DNA of 64,000 bases from Cymodocea nodosa (GCA_036874045.1 JAZBRI010000003.1:19073501-19137500), one strand, 5' to 3'; numbered from the stretch's first letter, positions 26,562 through 38,285 are shown. The notes: generated from the letters alone by a model not told the origin. Translations and numbers: made by a program.

Positions 26562-27936
26562 TGAATTTAACTTTATATTTTGATAATGTAAAAATCTATA
26601 TAAGGAATTAAGATATATTTCACAAGTACAGATGGAGTGTCAAAACCAAATAGAAGTTAGACAAATCAAACGGATGCTGCACAAGATAGTTAAAGGAACT
26701 CTAGAAGAACTTGTTAAGTTAAAAGACAACTCATTGAGTTAGATATAACTTAACATGTACAAACAGAAGAAAAAACTTATTAAGTTAGATAACTTAATGT
26801 GTAAGAATAGAATGAAGAATTCGTTGAGTTAGGTAACTTAACATGTAAAAACAAAAGGAAAAACTCATTAAGTTAGCAAGAAGCACATGTAGTCAGTTTA
26901 AAAGATCACGTGACAGAATAGAAAGAAAAACTCATTGAGTTAGGTAACTCAACGTATATTTACAGATTTATAAGGTAGTGCAATCTGTTGAGTAAGCATA
27001 ACTCAATATGTATATAAAAGGTTGAATAGATCTCATGCACACAACTCATTAAGTTAGCACATATATCACGTGCACAACTCATTGAGATAGTAACTTAACA
27101 AGTAGACAAGGAAGAATGACTCATTAAGTTAGCAACAACTTAACTACCTAAGTAAGAAAATGTTAAAGCCATAAATTCAAGTGCACAAAAAAGAAATTCA
27201 TGTGACAGAACTTGTTGAGTTAGCATAACTCAACATGTATTTACAGAAGAAAAGGAAGAACATCTCGTTAAGTTAGAAGTAACTTAACAACCTGATAGAA
27301 GATTAAATTTAGAAGATTCTTAATAGTCAACCAAATGATAACTTGCTATTTTTAAGGTTGACAAATTAGTAAGTACATTAGGTTTCATAACGTTGGAAGA
27401 AATTCGATCGTTGCACTTTTCAATATAAAGAATGATCAAAGATTGTAATAAGACAACAATTACATATTTTACAGAGAGAGCAAATTCTACAAGAATATAG
27501 AGAGAACAACAATTCACAATATATAATTCCAAGCAATGTGCAAAATTTAGCAAAGACAAATTTGAAGTGTTTCAAGCTCTTTATGTGTAAAATTCTAATA
27601 AAAGACAAGCTGGTTGGTTTGTTGAAGCTTTTTGGTAAAAACTTCTAAGTGCTATGGGTTGGAGCTTTGACTTGAAAGTTAAAGTGATTGGTTGTTTTTT
27701 GCTTTAACTTGTAAGCAAGTATGTAAGTTAAATTGATAGCGAAGCTTAATATGTTCCTTGAGGGTGGACTAACTATTAGGAGTGAATCTTTAATCTTCTT
27801 TCTCTTCATACATAATTTTGTTTACTTAATTTGCATAATTAAAATCACTACTCATAAATTGTAAAACCTTAATTAGTATCAAAAAAATTTTAGCATCACC
27901 ATTCACCCTACTTTGGTGAGTCATCTGATCTTAATA
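26562..27936 (+). mobile_element. Diverged LTR remnant, Copia family 1-like
   Basis: The left end resembles the start of the LTR at 36789 (TATTTTGATAATGTAAAAA, then TTTCACAAGTA). The right end has the family ending CACCATTCACCCTACTTTGGTGAG. The interior holds many GTTAAGTTAG and GAGTTAGGTAACTCAAC units. The exact ends are uncertain because the termini and target duplication have decayed. Confidence 0.55.
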
Positions 27937-28701
27937 AGAACTTGCAATGAGAATTATCAAGTACCTAATAGAAGATTCTTGTAACAAGAATTTGTAAGAG
28001 TAAAAAAAAAATTATAAGAGGGAAATATGTAATTTGCAGTTGACTATATTTCTAAAATTTATGTCTATACAAGAATTCAAAAGAAATTGTGTTTAATTTG
28101 TTTATAATTCTTTGAATTGCAAATAAATTTATCTTAATTATTAATTTAAAAATTATATAAATAAATATCATTAATTTGTTTAAGCCATATTTATGTGAGA
28201 AATAATCATACTTATTAATTTAAAAATTATATAAATAAATATCATTAATTTGTTTAAGCCATATTTATGTGAGAAATAATCATACTTACAAAGAGGTATA
28301 TTTAAAATATCATGTCATATCATATTGATTTATGTTATTATAATAAAATTTTATAAATACTTATATTAAAAAACATATTTATATTATTTTAATCTTATTT
28401 ATATTGATATATTATTAATTTTAAAAATGTAAAAACAATACATTTTGTATTTTTGTGGAAGGAAATTAAAGAATAAAAAAGGTGAAATTTTATTTTTTAA
28501 CGAAAGGAGATAAAGTTGGACCTACCAACAACGAGAAGCAATATTTACCAAAAAAAAAAAAACAGTGAGAAGCCATAAAAGTATTCTCACGGCGGAGGAC
28601 CGAACGAGGAAGCTTCCTCCTCCAATCCGAGAAGGAGCGGCGATCCCTCCGGCGTCTAATCCACTGACGTCGCCCACAAATATCTGTCGCCTAAGAAATA
28701 C
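27937..28701. other. AT-rich ERF upstream region
   Basis: Very AT-rich up to about 28560, with a perfect tandem duplication (listed separately). Then a GC-rich block at 28590-28680 forms the ERF proximal promoter, including TGACGTC at 28665-28671, an as-1/CRE-like bZIP core. No gene is supported; short frames on both strands at 28522-28747 are chance. Confidence 0.45.
28139..28286. repeat. Perfect 74-bp tandem duplication
   Basis: 28139-28212 and 28213-28286 are identical apart from the first base or two. The unit runs from TTATTAATTTAAAAATTATA to GAGAAATAATCATAC. It lies about 550 bp upstream of the ERF start codon. Confidence 0.9.
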
Positions 28702-28711
28702 ATATATATAC
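28702..28711 (+). promoter_or_regulatory. ERF TATA box
   Basis: ATATATATAC-type TATA element in otherwise GC-rich DNA, about 120 bp before the ATG at 28830. This predicts transcription starting near 28735-28745 and a leader of about 90 bp rich in C and T. Confidence 0.55.
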
Positions 28712-28829
28712 ATACCCACCGGAATACGCTCCACTCCACGAGCATAAGCCCGACGACCTTCTTCCTTCTTTCAATCTCCGTCTCCAATTCACACCTTCAG
28801 ATTTTCTTTTCTACTTACTACTCGTTTCA

Positions 28830-29675
28830 ATGTCCACCGAAGCCTCCGCCGTCGATTACATCCGCCGCCACCTCCTCGGCGACACCTCTCCCGCCGCCGT
28901 CGTTCCTTCCCTTCCCCACCATCGTTGGCACCAGGATAGCAACTTCCAGGGCTTCACCGAACCTACCGATTTCACCAAAGCCGAAACCTCTGGCATCTTG
29001 CCCTCCGATCCAAACACTGTCCATCGTCCTCGCCCTTCGCTCACCGTATCACTTCCTTCCAGAGCTCCTGTGGTCGAACTGACGAAGCCTCCGGAAGATT
29101 CATTCGTGGCGGTTCCGATCAGTTACAAGGAACGGAGCCGAAGGAAGTACAGGGGAGTGAGGCAGCGGCCGTGGGGAAAGTATGCTGCAGAGATACGTGA
29201 CCCGAATAGGAAGGGCTCTCGGATTTGGCTGGGGACATTCGACACCGCCGTCGAGGCCGCCAGGGCTTACGACGCCGCCGCTTTCCAGATGCGTGGACGC
29301 AAGGCGATCCTCAACTTCCCCAACGAGATCGAAACCTCGTCTCACCTACAGAAGAGGAAGAGAGGAGAGGACGAAGAGGACATGGAGGAAACGTGCGTGG
29401 CGAAGAAGAAAGACAGGCCCTCATCGCGGGAAAGGGAGGCGATGACGAGGAACACGCCGTCGTCGTCGCCATCGCCGTCGTCGTCGCCATCGCCGTCGTC
29501 GTCGCCATCGCCGTCGTCGTCGCGGGATTTCTTCCTGACGCCGTCGAACTGGAGCAGTAGCTTCTGGGACCTCGGCGTGGATGACGGGAAGAGTGGTGTG
29601 CTTTTCAGCGCTCCTCTGCTGTCCCCTTTGTCACCGGTGCCGGCAATCGAGTTCCCACCGCTCATGGTCACCTGA
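28830..29675 (+). CDS. ERF transcription factor, AP2/ERF group IX (IXb-like)
   Basis: Intronless, 281 aa. A single AP2/ERF domain spans residues 107-165, from [18 protein letters not shown] through [16 protein letters not shown] to LNFP. The ERF-class residues Ala119 and Asp124 (A14/D19 in domain numbering) fit binding to GCC-box DNA rather than DRE. The N-terminus has IRRHLLG, a group IX hallmark. KRKR at 175-178 is a likely nuclear signal. A Ser/Pro array fills 211-231. The C-terminus has LSPLSP at 264-269, matching the CMIX-5-type putative MAP-kinase site of ERF5/ERF6-like proteins. The family acts in ethylene, jasmonate and defence responses; IXb members are often MPK3/6 targets. The start is chosen because IRRHLLG lies right after it and a TATA box is well placed. 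Frames on other strands here are shadows of the GC-rich gene. Confidence 0.92.
   Translation: MSTEASAVDYIRRHLLGDTSPAAVVPSLPHHRWHQDSNFQGFTEPTDFTKAETSGILPSDPNTVHRPRPSLTVSLPSRAPVVELTKPPEDSFVAVPISYKERSRRKYRGVRQRPWGKYAAEIRDPNRKGSRIWLGTFDTAVEAARAYDAAAFQMRGRKAILNFPNEIETSSHLQKRKRGEDEEDMEETCVAKKKDRPSSREREAMTRNTPSSSPSPSSSPSPSSSPSPSSSRDFFLTPSNWSSSFWDLGVDDGKSGVLFSAPLLSPLSPVPAIEFPPLMVT
29461..29520 (+). repeat. 18-bp coding minisatellite in the ERF gene
   Basis: Three perfect copies of TCGTCGTCGCCATCGCCG (29461-29478, 29479-29496, 29497-29514) plus a partial fourth. They encode iterated SSSPSP. Lengths in multiples of 18 keep frame, so copy number could vary between alleles without breaking the protein. 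Confidence 0.9.
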
Positions 29676-30440
29676 CTACCACTAGCGGTAGCGGCACAAC
29701 AACAAAAGCCTACCTTGCTTTCTTTCTTTCTTATTTGATTCCATTCGTTTTTTTCTTCTTTCATTCCATTCGTTCTTTGGTATTCCCAGATTAGTTTATG
29801 ATCTGCGTGACAACCGTCCTTTCCCGAAGTCTCAGATGGAAAGAACTTGTTTACATCGATGGATGGTTATAATTAAGAGTGAGGACATATATAATATATA
29901 TGTTTGTTAGTTGTGTTACGTATAATTATTAAATGAATGCCAATTATATTAATTTGACGGCATCCATGCATGTTTGCAAAGTATTAAATAGCATAGCGTA
30001 GGAGACTATCTGTGTACATTTCTCGTGGAAAAATGAAACAAAAGAAGATCCAAGAATTAGTGAAAGATGAAAAAGAAAAATAAATGATAAGAAATAAAAT
30101 ATTATTTATGTACACTAAAAAATGATAGAAAATAATAAGAAAATTTGAATTATTTGTATATATCAGTAAATGATATAAAACGACAAGAAATTTTTTTAAA
30201 TAATTTAAATTTACCTTTATAAAATATTTAAAAATATATTACAAATATTTCTAAATTTTTGATATATTAACTTCAAATAACTATACAAAATATATATAAG
30301 AAATAACTCTTTCATTAAAAGTAAAATTCATTAGAACTACATTGAATACATTTTTTTACATATTATCCTTCTCTCACATGGAATACATAATTCTTTCGTA
30401 CATTACATTAGCTACTATTTTCTTTCATTCTATGCTTAGA
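29676..30440 (+). other. ERF 3' UTR and AT-rich spacer
   Basis: The 3' UTR follows the TGA at 29673-29675; T-rich sequence extends to about 29780. From 29870 the DNA is AT-rich. The left end of the PIF/Harbinger remnant probably lies between 30000 and 30300, but I could not define a terminal inverted repeat. Confidence 0.4.
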
Positions 30441-31640
30441 TTAGCAAAACAATGTGCATTATCTTGTTCAACATTGTTAACAAATTCTTCATTCAATACA
30501 ACATTTTCTTTATGTAATTCATCTGCTAGATCTTATAGTAAGTCTTCTCGATCTACTCTTCTAATGAAATTATAGAGAAGAAAATTTGCTAAAACAATTT
30601 TAACTTGTATTTCAAATGGATACGACATGTAACCTCGTAAAATTGCAAACTGATGCTTGATTACTCCAAATGTATGCTCTATAACATTTCTAAATTGAGA
30701 ATGTTTGTAATTAAAATTCTTTGCCATGTTATTTGAAACTCGATTCTGATCATATTCTGATAGATGATATCGTACACCTCGAAATAGAGAAATAAATTTT
30801 AGATGATTTGAAAATCCTACATCTACTAGATAATACTTACCTATACAATATACATAACATTTAACACTTTATATTATTTACATTTATGTAAACAAATAAT
30901 GTGAATGAAAGTGATGTTATATCAGGTGGTACTTTAAGCTCATGTGGTCGAGAAGTCGCATCTTATAATATCCTTGCATCTATAGTTGATACTTCGTAAT
31001 CAGCAATTACATACGTAATTTACATGTCAAAATTACAAACTGCTAATACATTTTGTGTTAATTCTCTTTTCCTATTCTTATATTTAGTAGTTTCTTATTC
31101 ATAAATTGTGGCATTGACATGTGTATCATCGATAGCGCCAATGCAAATCTTATATTGAAAATATGTAAAAAATGTATTGCCAAACATCTATGCAAAATAC
31201 ATTCAATGAAACAAAAGAACAACATAATATAATTCACATTTTACCTTAAAATATGGGTAAACATTTGGATCATTATGAATTCTACTTGGTGTTGATGATG
31301 AAGGTTTTGCTATAAGTATACCATGTAATCTGATTATAGCATTAACAACCTCATTGAAATATGTGCTAATTGTCCAAGTAGATCTCCAAAAATGCTTAGT
31401 AGTTACTCTATATCATTTACTTTGACCAACTATAACAAGAAAAATTGTTAATTTCTCTTCTACACTTATACCTTGGCTATCTTATATAACTCTTTTTCTT
31501 TTAAGTAACTCACAAAATTCTATAAAAATAGTTTGACTCATGCAATATATTTTTCGACAGTTATATGACTAGTGAGGTATTGATGAATCTAATAATATCT
31601 TAGTATATCATTCTCCTTCTCTATTATATATTCATTCAAT
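30440..31640 (-). pseudogene. PIF/Harbinger DDE transposase relic
   Basis: On the minus strand, pieces of a plant HARBI1-like transposase (DDE_Tnp_4) occur in correct order. First is a helical N-part with VEEKLTIFLVIVG and RSTWTISTYFNEV (about 31350-31500). Next are SSSTPSRIHNDPNVYPYFK (about 31250-31310), the first catalytic Asp in CIGAIDDTHV (near 31130), and the second in YYLVDVGFSN (near 30820). The catalytic Glu is in RNVIEHTFGVIKHQFAILRG (near 30640). The C-terminal half is open at 30533-30727. Stops interrupt elsewhere and a gap near 31170-31250 looks like an intron. The enzyme would cut and paste TIR transposons at TTA/TAA targets. This copy is dead. Confidence 0.75.
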
Positions 31641-32089
31641 AGAATTCCTTTTAATATGTGTAATATTATGTGCAACTACTCCACACACTTCAGTAATTAT
31701 GTTGCATATCTACCTTCGTCTTTGCCTCTCTAATCATCATTGGAAATTTTCATCGTAGTTGTCCATGTAGAGAAAAACTATATGTAAAAGAACGAATATG
31801 TCAAATATATAAAAAATGAATGAAATGGAAGTACCTAAGAATAAAAGTAGAGTACACAATCGATAAAAGAAGTAAATAAAGCAAAGAAGGTAAATACTTA
31901 ATAATAACAACAATGTTTGAATATGACAATAAAATGTTCTTTCAATAACAACATAACTTGTATAACATCACAATAACAACAAAGTCCAACTACAAATTAT
32001 TACATCATAATAAAATATTCAAATAGAGGTGCATATGACAGATAGTAGTTCACATTCTATTAATATGATGTCTTAACCACAAAACTCGT

Positions 32090-32960
32090 ATAGCATTTAA
32101 GATAACCCTAAAAAAATAACTCTTTTTACAAGGTATTCTAGTAATTTCAAGCCTAATATTTTCTCTACATCTATAAGATCCTCAATATCAAGGATTTGGG
32201 GAATAACTTCATCTATTTCTTTCCTGAGTTCTAACTTTTTCTCCTTCTCATCATTTTCTGTAATCTTCTATTTAGTTTTACTCAGTTCATTCATTGATAT
32301 AACAATTAATTGAGATGATTCAACATGTGGTCGAACTCTTTTCCTTGAGTTCCTACTGATATTTTCACCTGTGTAAGAGCTTGGCATATGTTCATTCTCT
32401 CTATTATTGGGAAGTATTGGAGGAACTTGAGTACTAAATATAGGGAAGGTGTCCACAGGTTCTTAGGGTTGGATATGTTGACTTTGTGAAATCTTGGAGA
32501 ACTTGACTATTCACTCAAATTGCCATATTTCCATCAAACACTATATACAGATCATCATATATTGTACATGACTTTCCCCAACATGCTTTTTATTGTACAT
32601 ATTGCTATAAGAAATAAATGAAGGAAATTACTTAATATATGAAAGTTTAAAGAAATAAATGAATACCATCAAATAAAATAGCATACCTGCATAAATTTAT
32701 CTTAAATTTCTTTGGGAATGTTAGTATGTCCATAGATGTAGTTTCACCTTTATCTACTTTGTTTGGAAATTTTTGTATAATTTTTATAAATTGTCCTCCA
32801 TGTTTTCATTTTACTTTTTACATGTTTTTTCTTAACATTGGCATTAGTTTTATCATTGTATTCAGCAATTACTTTTTACCATGTTTAAGTTCTGATTTTC
32901 TCATCATGTGCTTTAGCATTTTCTTCTCTTATTTCTGATGCTAAGATATCTAAAAAAAAT
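32090..32960 (-). pseudogene. Myb/SANT-like partner ORF of a PIF/Harbinger element, decayed
   Basis: Minus-strand pieces match the plant Myb/SANT-like (Myb_DNA-bind_3) companion protein. A trihelix-like part around 32740-32870 shows VIAEYNDKTNANVKKKHVKS and then MKTWRTIYKNY. A tail at 32268-32456 contains the NSRKRVRPHVESSQ basic patch. A C-terminal helix at about 32130-32220 (IPQILDIEDLIDVEKILGL) resembles the usual IDIEDL-type ending. PIF/Harbinger elements need such a protein with the transposase for DNA binding and nuclear import. Same strand and upstream of the transposase, so both belong to one element. Several stops are present. Confidence 0.55.
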
Positions 32961-32969
32961 TCATCTTAT

Positions 32970-34690
32970 TTAATATTCTAGTTTACGTATTTCTTTCTCT
33001 TAGAAGTTATATTACTGTATTATGTTTATTAGCAAAGCTAGAACAAGTATGGGAACTTAATTTTTCCTTTTGCGAATGTATTCAATCGTATAAATAAATT
33101 AAGAACATCCAAGTATAAAATTACAGTGGAGAAAAGAATTCACCACAAAGCATGATTACCATAAAAATGATACAATTGCAATATCTAAAACAAAAACTAA
33201 TACATGCAATAACATAAAAATGAGTACCATAAAAAAAACAAATAGCTTGATAAAGCATGATTACCAATCTCTAATATATAAGTTCATGCAAGCCTACAAT
33301 TCTCCTTAAATAGATTACATCATGGTAATCTAAATTTTAGTTGAACTCAATAAATAATTAGTTTTGCTTTCCGGGAGTTCTTTTACAACATGGATTTATA
33401 AAAAGAGGAGTCGTTTGCTATTATGCTCAAAGTCGCAATTAAACATAAAGACATGAACTTGCTAGAAGATATGGTGTAGAGCATGACCCCTAGGCCTTGG
33501 TGTCTCTGAGTACTTACACAATCATACGTTTGTACTTAGAAATTTCTACCATAAGATTTTACCACTTTAATAAGCACTCTAACAACCTCTTGATTTATGG
33601 GATAAAGTTATATATAATCGGAGATTCTTCAAACCAAAATTGGTGCAAGCCTCTTTTCCTTTTTTTAATCAATACTAAGAACACTCGTTATGTAGAATTA
33701 AATACAAGCTAAATAAGAAGATTTTTATATTTTTATTATTCACACTGATTTTTAAGGAAAAATAAATTGAACAGCTTTATTTTTGAAATAGAAAGGCATA
33801 TTGCAGTGTGCTATACAAGTATATCTCATCCTATTTACAGCTAATGTCTTGCCATATTGCCATTACACCTCTAAATATGCCCTAATATCTATCTCTCATC
33901 ACTATGATGATTTTTTGATTTCATGATTTTCCTACAATAACGACTCCTCATACCATAATCTCATTACACGGGGTCTGCTACATGATTTCATGATTTCACT
34001 ACTTCTAAATTTTATAACTCCATCATTCTAAGATGGATTACATGTATTTTTAACATCCAAGAAAAAACATATAATGTGCAAACGCCAAAGAACCTACTTT
34101 ATTCAGTTTCAAATAAAAATAGGCATTGTGTGGTCCAGATAGTTTGCATGATTTATTGTGCATCAAAACCATGCACTCTTGCAGAGAGCAAACCATAAAT
34201 CTATTATGATTTTGTCAAATGGCCATCAAATGCAAGGGTCACAATAATCATTGACAGACTACAGAGTAGATTTTTATCATCTGGGACTATGTAGCAGTTA
34301 TTCATGGTTCTTATATACAATAATAAGCCTGTAATATCCCTAGACGATAATCTATCAATAAAAAAATAAACAATATTAGGAAATTAATAATTTGAATTGA
34401 CAGGGAATATTTCAGAAGAGAGTGCATTTACCTGAAGTCCATGAACAAAGATCACAATTCTCAATATGCGGTTGTTTTTCTGAAATGGCGATTTTTTAGT
34501 TGTAGTTCTAGGAAAATAATTTGATTCCAAACTACTGAAACAAAAAAAAGGAATGATGTCGATTGCCTTGAGAAGGCGAAACCAGTGAACAGGAGTTGCA
34601 ATTAACAAAAACCACCGATAAGCTCAGACTACTAAACTGTTAAAATCCAATTTGCTAAGCTAATTTTTACAGTGTTCGGGACAAGCACTT
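32970..34690. other. AT-rich sequence, probably interior of the Harbinger element
   Basis: No supported coding region. Short frames at 33497-33712 and 34384-34608 lack any family signature. If 34700-35200 is the element leader, this would be its first intron or decayed spacer. Confidence 0.35.
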
Positions 34691-34699
34691 CTCTCTGAA

Positions 34700-35200
34700 A
34701 AATTAGGAATCAAAGTAGAAAGAAGCTCGGCTTCGGCATTTGCAGTTATCATATCCATGGAAGAACAAAGGCCCCATACTTTGATTCCACCTTTGGAAAT
34801 TGAGAGCCAAAACAACGGGAGAAGGTTTGGTCCTCCAAATCACAAACCAACCAAGATGAGAAAATGTAGGCCTTGCAAATGAAGATGGTGGTGATGGTAC
34901 CTTGGTGGGATTCTCCCTGGTGACACGAGACTGAGAAAGCACCTTCGAGAGCATTGACAGTGGAGGCGACGGCAAAAGCATCGACGGTCCAAGGTTAGGC
35001 GAGAGCGTCGAGGGTCGACCAAGAGCGTTGACGGTTGAACCAATGACGAGAGGGTCGAGGGTGAAGGCAACGGCGAGAGCGTCGATGGTTGACAATTAGG
35101 CGAGAGCGCCGAGGGTTCCTCGGTTGGGAGAGTGTCGTGGTCGAACGATGATTCAAGAGAAATGTTTTTCAAGTGTTTCGGAGAGAAACAAATGAGATAT
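34700..35200 (-). promoter_or_regulatory. GC-rich leader-like block, possible 5' end of the Harbinger element
   Basis: This GC-rich island in AT-rich DNA has a minus-strand ATG at 35172 and a frame of 110 codons built from an internal repeat (SALSP, STLSP, STLSS, STLLV). It matches no family I know. A plausible minus-strand donor (AAG then GTACC) lies at about 34900. The underlying DNA repeats GAGAGCGTCGA/GTCGACGG-like units, so the frame is probably a by-product. Upstream position and strand relative to the Myb and transposase relics suggest a first, mostly untranslated exon. Confidence 0.35.
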
Positions 35201-35469
35201 TAGGTATTTAGATAAAGGAAACGAAGGAAAATATTTTTCTTAATTTCTTTTTCTTTCCTTTCTCGTATGATTTACTCTTGTACAAATCCTTCCTTTTTGT
35301 TGAGATTCACGTACGTACTTAATTCACAAAATATATACGTAGAACAACAAGATTAATCGATGTAGCTCATCCCATATGTGTATATATAAATATATATATA
35401 TATATATATGTAGTGTGATGAGGATATATTCATCTCACAATTTAGCCAATGTCTACTCTTTCCTGCCAC

Positions 35470-35912
35470 GGATTCAAATCAAATCTCCCGGCCATCAACA
35501 ACCTCCACAACCATATATGTTCCTAATTTGGACGATGACGTGGTTCACCTAATTGTCATATCGATTTACCTCAGATGGTCAGGGCTCGAAGTGCATTGTC
35601 ATGGAAACATTCTAGGTGGAGGTGAGTAAGATCTTACGTATACTCGCCACCTCATTGCCACTCCACCAAAACACCACGTCACCACGCCCATCTGGCCGCA
35701 CTTATCTTGCACATCGGGCGTTAAATGGTGCCGCCAATCAGCCACTAACGGAGGAGTCAAGTGGCTTTTGCACTCTCCTCTGTCGTGTCGCAAAGAGGAG
35801 AGGACGGGAAGAACGATCGAGGCACTGTTTTATAAATAGTTCTTAATTTTATATCTGGTGTTTCCACGTCTCTTATATTCAAAAAACACTTCTCTCACGT
35901 TCTCTCTGAAAG
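35470..35912 (+). promoter_or_regulatory. Orphan plant promoter and 5' leader
   Basis: The block is richer in GC than its surroundings. It has GATGACGTGG at 35533-35542, CACCACGTCACC near 35672, a CCAAT-like GCCAATCAGCC near 35733, and TTTATAAATAG at 35828-35838. A CT-rich leader (TTCTCTCACG, TTCTCTCTG) follows, then the boundary with a retrotransposon LTR. This spacing is that of a TATA promoter and transcript leader, with the coding part missing. The plus-strand frame at 35616-35846 has no recognisable features. It could instead be part of an unrecognised transposon. Confidence 0.4.
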
Positions 35913-38285
35913 TGAAGGATTGAAAATAATTTTACAAAAGGAAAGGTGAATTATGAATTAAAATTTATATATTAAAAACACACAACATATCGTAAAAATC
36001 TTTTCCAAAAATTTTATGTACAAGATTTTTACACTTTATTACATGCTAGAGTACAATTTATATTACTTTCAGAATTTACCTTTAATAATAGTAACAACAC
36101 AGAGAACTTACATATTTTGATCTTCTATTTTTTACACGAAACCTTTTACTTTTATTTCTCTAAGTTTTTCCTTAGTAATTGGAATCTTATTCTTCTAAAT
36201 TTCTCATTGACCTTCAACTCTAATTTCTTCTTATCTTTAACTCTTTAAATTGATCTCATATGATGTAAGTAGTTGGTGTGTATGGAAGCTTTCTCTCACA
36301 CTAGATGGGAACACTTTCTCTCTAAATGCTCTAGATTGTATTGTAATTGAGATTCCTCTGTATTAGATTGGGATAACTAAAGTGTAGTTTGTACTCCTTA
36401 TTTATAATAGTCGAATTGGAGTTCCATGTTCAACATGTTCATTTACTTTTTCCATAATTTCATAATCTCATGTTCTTTTGAATTCTGAAATATCTACATT
36501 TATTATGTTCTTGCATGATGCCCACATTCTCCTATTATAGATCCATTGAGAATGCTCTTTTTAGAGAATTGTAGAGTTTACCACTTAAGTCACCATTTTA
36601 GTTGAACACTTATCTTTTAACATTGTAAAAATTTGAATACTTATCTAATGACTTTTCAAGTTTTTCACTTGTAAAATATGTGATTAAAATAGAAAACATA
36701 ATGTTATGTTAGTCACTTATAAAACTCGAACAATTATTTAATTTATGCATAAAAATTTGAATAGTTATCTAACTTTTCAATTTCTTTATGTTAGAACCCT
36801 TGTATTTTGATAATGTAAAAATTCTTGTGAGGAAACAAATTATATTTCATAGGTATCACAAGACAATTTAGCAAACTAAAGATCAGAAGGTAGATAAATA
36901 GATATAGTTAGTTTAGAAATTATTCCTAGAGAAAAATAAGAGTTTTGGAAGGTTGCAGATTTAACTATTTGAAACTTAGTTATTCAACTACACACATGTA
37001 GAAATAAAAAGATAGTAGTCAGAAGCTTAGAGGGAAAATCAGAAGGTTACTGTAGCTAACTATCTGAAAGTTGAAACATTTTGGTAAGTTAATAGTTACA
37101 ACTATCCAAACTTAAAGACTCACGTGTAGAACTTAAATACTCACGTGATAGGTAGTTAGAAGTTTTGAAGAGAGGCTTCAGAAGGTTTAGAACGTAACTA
37201 TTCGAAAGAAGAGACTTTTTGGTGAGTTACATTCGTTAAGTATCTGAACTTAAGACACCTCAAATGCATGACTTAAAATCTCATGTGACAAACTTAAGGG
37301 AAGCATTTATCTATTGGAAAGTTACAGAATAGTCATTTGGATTTTCGGAAGGTTACAAAAGTTAACTATCCGAAAATCAAAGGGAATCAGAAGGTTACAA
37401 GCTAGACAATATATAGAATGGTAACTTACTATTTTTGGGACTAATTACACAGTAAGTACAGTAGAATCAATCCATTGAAGAGAAAATATGATCATTGGAC
37501 TTACAAGTATAAATACAAATAGATTATTCAATATTAGGTAGAGCTAACAAGTGAGATTATATATACAATCACATACAGAGATACAATATATATTGTAGAT
37601 CAGCTACTATTATAAAAGAAAGTTCAAATTAGATTAAACACAACAAAGAATAGATTGAAGGTTGGATTTACATGAAGATTCTTAAAACTCTCTAAGTGTT
37701 GAAAGTCTGAAGTTTATACCTAAAAACTTCTAAGTGGTTAGTTAGAGCTATGACTAGAAAGTTCAAGTGAATGGTTGGTTCTTGCTTCGACTTGAAAGCA
37801 AGTATATGTAAGTGTTGAAACACTTAGTGAAGCCCAAGTGATCATTGGGAGTGGACTAGTCGAGTTGGTGAACTACCTAAAATTCCCTTGTGTTTCTTGT
37901 TTATATTTCCATTATGCATGTTTTATACATCTATTTAATACTTGTATAAACTGATTAATTAAATTGGTTAGTTAAGTTAGAAAAAGTTTAAAATACACAT
38001 AGATCACCATTCACCCCTCCTTTAGTGAAGCCTTAAGGTCCTAACACTTTAAAGTTCACATATGGAAAACATGTGAAAACTTAAACTATTAAAAAATACA
38101 CATGTAGATAACTATAAATACATAAGTTTTTAACATAACTATTTGACTAACTAGAAATATTAATTATAACTATGACTTTTTAAAAACTTGTTAACATCTA
38201 ACCATATGACTAAGGTAAAGACTTATACTTAGACCTATTTTTCAAATTATGTAAAATACATATCATCAAAACAAAATCCTTAACA
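35913..38285 (-). mobile_element. Copia LTR (3' LTR of a minus-strand element), interrupted
   Basis: Starts TGAAGGATTG and ends ATCCTTAACA. The right end abuts ATCTTTTCCTTTTTAATGAT, the reversed polypurine tract, and then the end of the internal region (GATGACAAAACC). This arrangement marks a 3' LTR in minus orientation. It is related to 852-1574. A solo LTR of another family splits it at 36789-38046. Confidence 0.6.
36789..38046 (+). mobile_element. Solo LTR, Copia family 1, with perfect TSD
   Basis: A 1258-bp unit starting TGTTAGAACCC and ending GGTCCTAACA, flanked by identical CTTTA at 36784-36788 and 38047-38051. It shares ends and interior modules with 45745-47563 but is shorter. The sequence on its two sides joins into a continuous match to 1210-1330, confirming the insertion point. 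Confidence 0.85.

Noticed and set aside
28856..29764. Several long frames on other frames and strands across the ERF gene
   Set aside because: They are shadows of the GC-rich ERF coding sequence and of the TCG/CCG minisatellite.
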